Origin: Planctomycetaceae bacterium
GTDB lineage: Bacteria; Planctomycetota; Planctomycetia; Pirellulales; UBA1268
DNA length: 7,268 nucleotides
Direction of reading: 5' to 3'
NCBI GenBank assembly: GCA_947464585.1
Contig: CANHYS010000096.1
Span: 1 to 7,268 of the forward strand
Part shown: piece by piece, positions 1 to 4,862 of the stretch
Layout of the letters: every line of letters begins with the position of its first letter
How positions within the stretch are numbered: the first letter of the stretch is position 1
The notes under the pieces: generated by a model
The model's input: the letters and a program-made list of their open reading frames with translations, nothing else
What the model was told of the DNA's origin: nothing
Databases searched by the model: none
Program-made: the position numbers and the translations under genes

Positions 1-134
1 TAACCAGCGACAGCGACTGGGATGCGACGAGCAGCAGTTATATCGGCAACTCCTCATTGGTAGGTGGTGCCAGCGGGAGCTGGCTCAAGCTGGGGCCGAC
101 CCCCTACACGCTCTCGTCATCCGACTACGACTGA
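1..134 (+). CDS. C-terminal end of an unrecognised Ser-rich protein (5' truncated by window)
   Basis: Reading from base 3, an open frame of 43 codons runs to a TGA at 132-134 with no earlier stop. Its third positions are mostly G or C, as in the clear genes downstream, which supports real coding. The visible tail is rich in Ser, Gly, Thr and Asp, contains short stretches such as GSWLKLGPTPYTL, and ends in SSSDYD. It has no Cys and no hydrophobic segment. This composition suits the end of an exported or surface protein, but 43 residues are too few to assign a family. The next gene starts 40 bases later on the same strand, so the two could share a transcript. Confidence 0.55.
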   Translation, partial: TSDSDWDATSSSYIGNSSLVGGASGSWLKLGPTPYTLSSSDYD

Positions 135-174
135 GCCGTCGTCGGAAACGTCTCGTCACTGGAACCAGTCCATC

Positions 175-735
175 ATGAGCACCTTGGATCACAACCGACT
201 CCTGCTGAGCGGCATCGCGGCGACGGCACTGGTTGCCCTTGGCATCTTGGCCGCCGTCCGCTCCCGCGGCAGCGTTGAATCCCCAGCCGACCTCGCGAGG
301 CAGGCCATCACGGCGGGCAGCCCGAAGGATCAGGCCCAGGCGGCGACGAGACTGGCAGCGCTGGCCGCGCGTCCTCGGCCGCAAGCTCAGCCAAGCGGCA
401 GCGGGGACGTGATCGGCAGCCTTCAAGACACGCTCGCCAACGGCCGGACATCCGAGGTACGGGCCGCCGCCATCGTGGGCCTCGCCCGCACCGCAGACCG
501 CTCCGTGCTGCCGCTGCTGGTCGAGGCGATCGAGGATGACGACCCGCTCGTTTCGGGCCGGGCCGTGGCCGCCGTCCAGCATCTGCTCGGCGTCCGCTAT
601 GAGTTGGATGAGCAACCGCTTGATCGGGAGGGCCGCCGCCGGCTGGCGGGCATGGCCCGCAGTGACATGGCCGCCCTCGATGGGCCCGGACGGGCCTGGT
701 GGGAGGCCCACACCGTGCCTGGCGGCACCTGGTAG
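175..735 (+). CDS. Membrane-anchored HEAT-repeat protein
   Basis: A predicted 186-residue protein with a short polar N-terminus, one hydrophobic segment at about residues 9-28 (Leu/Ala/Val-rich, followed by RSRG), an Ala/Gln/Pro linker, and a helical region at about 78-139. That region has the HEAT-repeat pattern: EVRAAAIVGLARTADRSVLP, then a second helix pair around PLVSGRAVAAVQHLLG. HEAT repeats form alpha-solenoids for protein contacts, so a scaffolding or assembly role is possible; no catalytic residues are seen. The C-terminus contains WWEAH, similar to endings I recall from planctomycete HEAT proteins. I chose ATG 175 because it places the membrane segment near the N-terminus; the frame stays open upstream to 64, but that part overlaps the preceding gene and looks like out-of-frame coding sequence. 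No good Shine-Dalgarno precedes ATG 175. The stop lies 35 bases before the pilin-like gene, suggesting co-transcription and perhaps a linked function. Confidence 0.75.
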   Translation: MSTLDHNRLLLSGIAATALVALGILAAVRSRGSVESPADLARQAITAGSPKDQAQAATRLAALAARPRPQAQPSGSGDVIGSLQDTLANGRTSEVRAAAIVGLARTADRSVLPLLVEAIEDDDPLVSGRAVAAVQHLLGVRYELDEQPLDREGRRRLAGMARSDMAALDGPGRAWWEAHTVPGGTW

Positions 736-758
736 CCACACAGTGCCGCCTCGGCGGC
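721..758 (+). promoter_or_regulatory. Competing inverted repeats ahead of the pilin-like gene
   Basis: GGCGGCAC (721-728) is perfectly complementary to GTGCCGCC (743-750), an 8-bp stem with a 14-base loop that contains the TAG of the HEAT gene. The right arm also overlaps a second palindrome, GCCGCCTCGGCGGC (745-758), whose stem would end just before the purine-rich GGGAAG (759-764) upstream of ATG 771. The two structures cannot form together because they share 745-750. No T-run follows, so a classic intrinsic terminator is unlikely. In RNA the pair could tune translation of the downstream gene. In DNA this GC-rich it could also be chance. Confidence 0.35.
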
Positions 759-770
759 GGGAAGAACAAC

Positions 771-1697
771 ATGCCAAGAAACACCCCACTCCGCTCCGCC
801 TTTTCGCTCGTCGAACTGCTGATCGTCGTCGCGATCGTCGCGGTCGTGGCGTCTCTCACGCTCCCGGCGGTGCAGGCCTCGCGGGAGGCGGCCCGATCGA
901 CGACGTGTGCCAACAACCTCAAGCAGGTCGGCATCGGTCACGCAAGCTACGTGGGAAAGTATCGCACCGGCATGCCCGCCTACGACTGGCGGACCAATGT
1001 GCTGCCCGAGATGGAAAACAACCGCCGCAGCCTGCTCTGCCCGGGCGACAGCCGGACGGAACTCTACGACATCAACGAGTTCGCGGTGTATATCGTCGAT
1101 AACAAGCGGACCATTCCTCTGCAGCCCGGCCCCTGGTGCGCGCTCGGCGACAACGAGTTCTGCGAGCAGTTCACCGGAGTGAAGCGCAAAACGCCTGACA
1201 GCTACTTCCTCGTCTTCGAGGACATGGCCTACAACAGCCCCTTCGATGGCGTCATCCTCGTCGAGCCGCTTGCCCAGGGCGGCTCGAAGCTGACGCACGT
1301 GGGCGGCAATCCACACTCCTATGTCCATCAACTCCGCGATCCCAAGGGCGCCATCATCGCAAACCCGTTCGGCAAGGGTTTCACCTGGACCGTGCAGGGC
1401 ATCCGCACGAGCTACGCGATCAGTTCCCGGTCGGCCCGGTTCACGACCGACCAGTTCAAGGTGCTGGCGCTCGAATATGCCACGCCGGTGGCCGATGTCG
1501 TCGGCCCGACTGCCACAGGCACGATCACGTGGTGGAAGGACGTGAGCCCGCGGCATGGGGGCCGACTGAACGTGCTCTACGGCGACGGCCGCGTGGCAGC
1601 CGTCGATGCCGCTGAGATCGACCCGACGTCGGCGACCATCCATGACTTTTCGTGGTGCCCGATCATCGACACGAAGCGGATGCTCTTGCCCCAGTGA
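771..1697 (+). CDS. DUF1559 pilin-like protein (prepilin N-terminus, H-X9-DG C-terminus)
   Basis: A 308-residue protein of the large planctomycete DUF1559 family, whose members resemble type II secretion pseudopilins or type IV pilins. The N-terminus has a short basic leader, then AFSLVELLIVVAIVAVVA. Prepilin peptidase would cut between Ala10 and Phe11, leaving Phe at +1 and Glu15 at the conserved +5 position. The hydrophobic helix spans about residues 11-31 and leads into LPAVQASREAAR and CANNLKQ, a hallmark of the family. Near the C-terminus, His262 is followed by exactly nine residues and then Asp272-Gly273, matching the processing-associated H-X9-DG motif. The length is normal for the family. 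Ala rather than the usual Gly at -1 is a mild deviation. ATG 771 is preferred because it gives a short leader and follows GGGAAG with a 6-base spacing. The product is expected in the cell envelope; its precise role is unknown, as for most family members, which are typically numerous per genome. Confidence 0.95.
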   Translation: MPRNTPLRSAFSLVELLIVVAIVAVVASLTLPAVQASREAARSTTCANNLKQVGIGHASYVGKYRTGMPAYDWRTNVLPEMENNRRSLLCPGDSRTELYDINEFAVYIVDNKRTIPLQPGPWCALGDNEFCEQFTGVKRKTPDSYFLVFEDMAYNSPFDGVILVEPLAQGGSKLTHVGGNPHSYVHQLRDPKGAIIANPFGKGFTWTVQGIRTSYAISSRSARFTTDQFKVLALEYATPVADVVGPTATGTITWWKDVSPRHGGRLNVLYGDGRVAAVDAAEIDPTSATIHDFSWCPIIDTKRMLLPQ

Positions 1698-1800
1698 AAC
1701 CGGCTGGCTCCTTCGAGACGGGCGGGATACTGGCCCTGCAGATTGGCCGGGCGGCGAGCAGTATCATGGCGGACGAAATCAATCGCTCGCCAATCGCTTT

Positions 1801-1804
1801 GAGG
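1801..1804 (+). promoter_or_regulatory. Shine-Dalgarno GAGG for the secreted hydrolase
   Basis: GAGG lies four bases before ATG 1809, a short but usable spacing, and supports that start, which also yields an intact signal peptide. The 111-base gap behind it (1698-1808) contains a weak 6-bp hairpin (1730-1735 with 1745-1750, one G-T pair, 9-base loop) and no T-run. I see no convincing promoter there. Confidence 0.5.
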
Positions 1805-1808
1805 AATC

Positions 1809-3896
1809 ATGCGCCGACCGTTTCATCGCCTTGCAGCCGCGATCTCGCAAGCAGCACCGCCGGCCTTCCTGATCATGCTCGTCATGCTTGTCATGTCGAC
1901 GGGCCTACGAGCGGACGGCCCCGCTGATAATCTTCCCGCCGCCGTTCGACCGATTCCCCCTGTCGGCATCGAACTCGACGACGCCACGCGAACGCGACTG
2001 CAGGATGCCGTCGTGGCACTGACACGCGACGTGGACGCGGCCACCGCTGCGAGCGACGCCGACCGAGCCGAGGTGCTCGTCTTCGCCCGCGCCGTGCAAC
2101 TCGCCGTCGAAGACCGGTTTCTCTACAACCCGAAGGAGATCGAACAGGCGGAGCGGTTGCTCGAGTCCGCACGCAAACGGCTCGGCATGCTCGCACAGGG
2201 CCGTCGAGGGCCCCTGATCGTCGACGATGCAGCCGATGCCCCGGGAAAGCCGCGGCTCACGGTCGGCGGTTTCCGTTCGAGGATTGATGGTTCGATCCAG
2301 CCCTACGGCCTCGTCCTGCCGGCCGACTTCGACATATCCGACACGAAGCCACGCCGCCTCGACATCTGGCTGCACGGTCGGGGCGAGAAGGTCGGCGAGG
2401 TGCAGTTCCTTCATCAACGACTCCATGATGCGGGACCGATCGCCCCGGCCAACACGATCGTGCTCCATCCCTACGGCCGCTACTGCAACGCCTTCAAGTT
2501 CGCCGGCGAGGTCGACGTGCTGGAGGCAATCGCCCACGTGAAGACGCTGCTGCCGATCGACGACGACCGGGTCACGATCCGCGGGTTCTCGATGGGTGGC
2601 GCAGGCTGCTGGCAGCTCGCGGTGCACTATCCGGGCACGTGGCTGGCCGCGACACCCGGCGCCGGATTCAGCGAAACGATCGCGTTCCTCCGCGGGTTTC
2701 AACAGGAGGAGTTCATTCCCGGCGAGCCGCAGCGGTCGCTGCTCCACTGGTACGACTGCCCCGACTGGGCGGACAACCTGCGGCACCTCCCCACGATCGC
2801 CTACAGCGGCGAACTCGACCGCCAGAAGCAGGCGTCTGACGTCATGGAGGCGGCCTGCAAAGAACGCGGCTTCACCATTCCGCATGTCATCGGGCCGCAG
2901 ACAGCCCACAAGATCCATCCCGACTCCATGATGGAGATCGAGACGTTCATCGCAGCCCAGGCAGCCCGCGGACGTCCCACCACACCGGCCGAGATCGACT
3001 TCACCACCTACACGCTTCGCTATCCGACACACACCTGGCTCACGATCGAGGGACTCGGCGAGCACTGGAGCAAGGCCCGCGTGCAGGCCAAGGCCCGGCG
3101 CCCCGCGTCGATTGAGATCACGACCACGAACGTCACCCGCCTGCGGCTCGACATTCCACGGGCCTCGCACCTGCTCGACTTTGAGGCTCCCGTCGAGGTC
3201 CGCATCGACGGGAGCACCATCACCGTACCGCCAACACCGGGCGGCCGCTGGGAAGCCGCGTTCGTCGCGGCCGACGGTGGATGGCGGCGTGACGAGACCT
3301 CGAAACAAAACCCACAGCAAGACTCGACGCTGCTGCGAAAGCGACCAGGACTCCAAGGACCGATCGATGATGCCTTCATGGAGCCATTCCTCTTCGTCGG
3401 CCCGGAGGCGATGCCTGACAAAGCATCACCTGTCGAAGCATGGGCCCGGGAGGAATATGCCCGCGCCATCCGCGAGTGGCGGCGGCACTTCCGTGGCGAC
3501 GTCATCGAGCGGAAAGCCGCTCTCGTCTCCGCGCAAGACATCGCCGACCGGAACCTCATCCTGTTCGGCACGGCCGACTCCAATCCGCTCATCGCGCGGG
3601 TGATGCCGGGGCTGCCGCTGCGGCGCGATGGCGACACCTGGTCAATCGGTCCGCACCGTGTCGATGCGGCCGCCGCCGTGCCGATTCTCATCTACCCCAA
3701 CCCGCTCAATCCCGACCGCGTCATCGTGCTCAACAGCGGCTTCACGTTCCGCGAGTATGCCTATCTCAACAACGCCCGGCAGATCCCGATGCTTCCCGAC
3801 TGGGCCATCGTGAGCGCCGCGGAAGGCCGCGGCACGCAACTCCCCGGACGAATCCTCGCCTCGGGCTTCTTCGACGAGCGCTGGCAGCCCAAGTGA
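1809..3896 (+). CDS. Secreted alpha/beta-hydrolase, prolyl-oligopeptidase/esterase type
   Basis: A 695-residue exported protein. The signal peptide has a basic start, a hydrophobic core at about 19-33 (FLIMLVMLVM) and a likely cleavage after Ala35 in LRA-D. An N-terminal helical region (about 45-130) precedes the alpha/beta-hydrolase domain (about 145-390). LDIWLHGRGE resembles the strand and oxyanion-hole region. Ser261 in GFSMGGAG is the nucleophile elbow, Asp337 in YSGELDRQ the probable acid, and His367 in GPQTAHKIH the probable base (His370 is an alternative). A beta-rich region follows (about 395-490), then a conserved-looking C-terminal module (about 517-695) starting with GPIDDAFMEPF. 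Planctomycete secreted peptidases or esterases with this layout are usually annotated as prolyl oligopeptidase family or predicted peptidase. The likely reaction is hydrolysis of an ester or peptide bond outside the cytoplasm; the substrate is not evident. GAGG before ATG 1809 and the signal peptide support this start. The next gene begins 106 bases downstream. Confidence 0.9.
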   Translation: MRRPFHRLAAAISQAAPPAFLIMLVMLVMSTGLRADGPADNLPAAVRPIPPVGIELDDATRTRLQDAVVALTRDVDAATAASDADRAEVLVFARAVQLAVEDRFLYNPKEIEQAERLLESARKRLGMLAQGRRGPLIVDDAADAPGKPRLTVGGFRSRIDGSIQPYGLVLPADFDISDTKPRRLDIWLHGRGEKVGEVQFLHQRLHDAGPIAPANTIVLHPYGRYCNAFKFAGEVDVLEAIAHVKTLLPIDDDRVTIRGFSMGGAGCWQLAVHYPGTWLAATPGAGFSETIAFLRGFQQEEFIPGEPQRSLLHWYDCPDWADNLRHLPTIAYSGELDRQKQASDVMEAACKERGFTIPHVIGPQTAHKIHPDSMMEIETFIAAQAARGRPTTPAEIDFTTYTLRYPTHTWLTIEGLGEHWSKARVQAKARRPASIEITTTNVTRLRLDIPRASHLLDFEAPVEVRIDGSTITVPPTPGGRWEAAFVAADGGWRRDETSKQNPQQDSTLLRKRPGLQGPIDDAFMEPFLFVGPEAMPDKASPVEAWAREEYARAIREWRRHFRGDVIERKAALVSAQDIADRNLILFGTADSNPLIARVMPGLPLRRDGDTWSIGPHRVDAAAAVPILIYPNPLNPDRVIVLNSGFTFREYAYLNNARQIPMLPDWAIVSAAEGRGTQLPGRILASGFFDERWQPK

Positions 3897-4002
3897 GCCC
3901 CGCTTGCCACCGACGCCCTCGTGCGTGTCGTCGAGTGGCGGTTACACTGCCCATGGCTTCGCGGCCGTGTCATGGATGAAATGCAGGTTCACGGACGAAC
4001 GT

Positions 4003-4635
4003 ATGGATCAGGATTCCCGTTTGGATCGCCTCGAGTTGGCCCGACTGTGGGCCGACCTCGTGGGCAAGGTTTTGAGTGGTATCGCCCTGATCGTGGCGGC
4101 CTGGTGGACCTACACCAACTTCACGGTGGAACGGACTCACGATCCCACGATGGAGGTGAACGTCTCCCCCAGCGTCCACCCGCTGCGCACCGACAAGGTG
4201 CTCCTGAACGTCGACATATTCCTGCGGAACATCGGCAAGGTCGCCATCAAGCCGAAATTTCCTCGTGGGGACAACGATCAAAACCTTGGACTGGAGATTT
4301 CGATCGTCGAGATCGAGCCGCTCAGTCACGGTTTGACCACCGCCACGCAGCCCGGTGCCGATGCAGCCGATCCGTCCGTTCCCTGGTTTGACTGGACTGC
4401 CGGGGACGGCAATCCGAAGCCGCTCTTGCGCAAGCGCAACCTGCTGGCTTCCAATGAAGACTTTGCCAACGGGTGCTATCAACTGAATCCCGGCGTGCGC
4501 TATCGTGAGCCGTTCGCCTGCATCGTGGAGAAGGACAGGCTCTATGCCATCCGGGCCCGGTTTTGGACCGACGAAGGCTCCGTGGCCGATCTGGTGTATG
4601 TCGACACGTTCCAGGCCGGCAGCGGGCAGCAGTAG
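4003..4635 (+). CDS. Single-pass membrane protein of unknown function
   Basis: A predicted 210-residue protein I do not recognise. A charged amphipathic N-terminus (residues 1-22, DRLELARLWADLVGK) is followed by one membrane segment at about 23-40 (VLSGIALIVAAWWTYTNF), then a beta-rich domain of about 165 residues. The domain contains VLLNVDIFLRNIGKVAIKPK, which reads like a beta-sandwich edge, and later LYAIRARFWTDEG. Its only two Cys, 158 and 173, lie 15 residues apart and could form a disulfide if the domain is outside the cytoplasm. I see no enzyme motif. ATG 4003 is preferred because it follows GGA (3993-3995) at a plausible spacing and puts the membrane segment near the N-terminus. In-frame alternatives are ATG 3976 and TTG 3904; the added residues show no signal or conservation cue. 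The GC-rich third positions support real coding. It lies between two secreted hydrolases, but no functional link is visible. Confidence 0.75.
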   Translation: MDQDSRLDRLELARLWADLVGKVLSGIALIVAAWWTYTNFTVERTHDPTMEVNVSPSVHPLRTDKVLLNVDIFLRNIGKVAIKPKFPRGDNDQNLGLEISIVEIEPLSHGLTTATQPGADAADPSVPWFDWTAGDGNPKPLLRKRNLLASNEDFANGCYQLNPGVRYREPFACIVEKDRLYAIRARFWTDEGSVADLVYVDTFQAGSGQQ

Positions 4636-4671
4636 CACAGTGTGGACGCCCGCCGGCTTCAGACTTCGGGT

Positions 4672-4700
4672 TTGACACGGGGTGAATGATCGCGGAAACT
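4672..4700 (+). promoter_or_regulatory. Possible promoter with consensus -35 upstream of the subtilase
   Basis: TTGACA at 4672-4677 matches the sigma70-type -35 consensus exactly. With a 17-base spacer the -10 would be GAAACT (4695-4700), only 3 of 6 matches to TATAAT, so the case is weak. The site lies in the 227-base gap between the membrane protein and the preferred subtilase start. If real, transcription would begin after ATG 4686, which would rule out the longer subtilase start. The rest of the gap (4636-4862) shows no RNA gene and no clear terminator. Confidence 0.2.
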
Positions 4701-4862
4701 CCGGCATCGTCCTCCGTCGCAAGGCACCGCCGGCCGTGTGGTATCGCAACTGAGTTTCGGACGTTCCCGGAGGTCAAGCTCGTGGCAGGAACCTCGCCCT
4801 TCGGTCGCTTCTGGCCACTGCGTCGACGAGCATCCGTCCCGCACCCCGCCGCAGGTCGCAGC

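Noticed and set aside
158..169. ACTGG-AA-CCAGT inverted repeat just before ATG 175
   Set aside because: Arms of 5 bp with a 2-base spacer are too short to support an operator or hairpin claim.
64..174. Upstream extension of the HEAT gene starting at GTG 64
   Set aside because: It overlaps the coding end of the preceding gene and would bury the membrane segment behind 37 extra residues rich in Ser, Thr, Arg and Pro.
681..711. Cluster of GGGCC/GGCCC inverted repeats near the end of the HEAT gene
   Set aside because: It is explained by Gly/Pro/Ala/Arg codons in GC-rich coding sequence; the pairings are short and overlap in many ways.
597..1643. Open frame of about 350 codons on the - strand, opposite the HEAT and pilin-like genes
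   Set aside because: It spans two clear + strand genes and their junction, and its translation looks like a composition artefact.
1905..3356. Open frame of about 480 codons on the - strand, opposite the hydrolase gene
   Set aside because: The + strand encodes the signal peptide and hydrolase motifs. The antisense product shows no domain or plausible start context.
3906..3939. Inverted repeat GCCAC...GTGGC after the hydrolase gene, considered as a terminator
   Set aside because: The stem is only 5 bp plus an interrupted 3 bp, the loop is long and no T-run follows.
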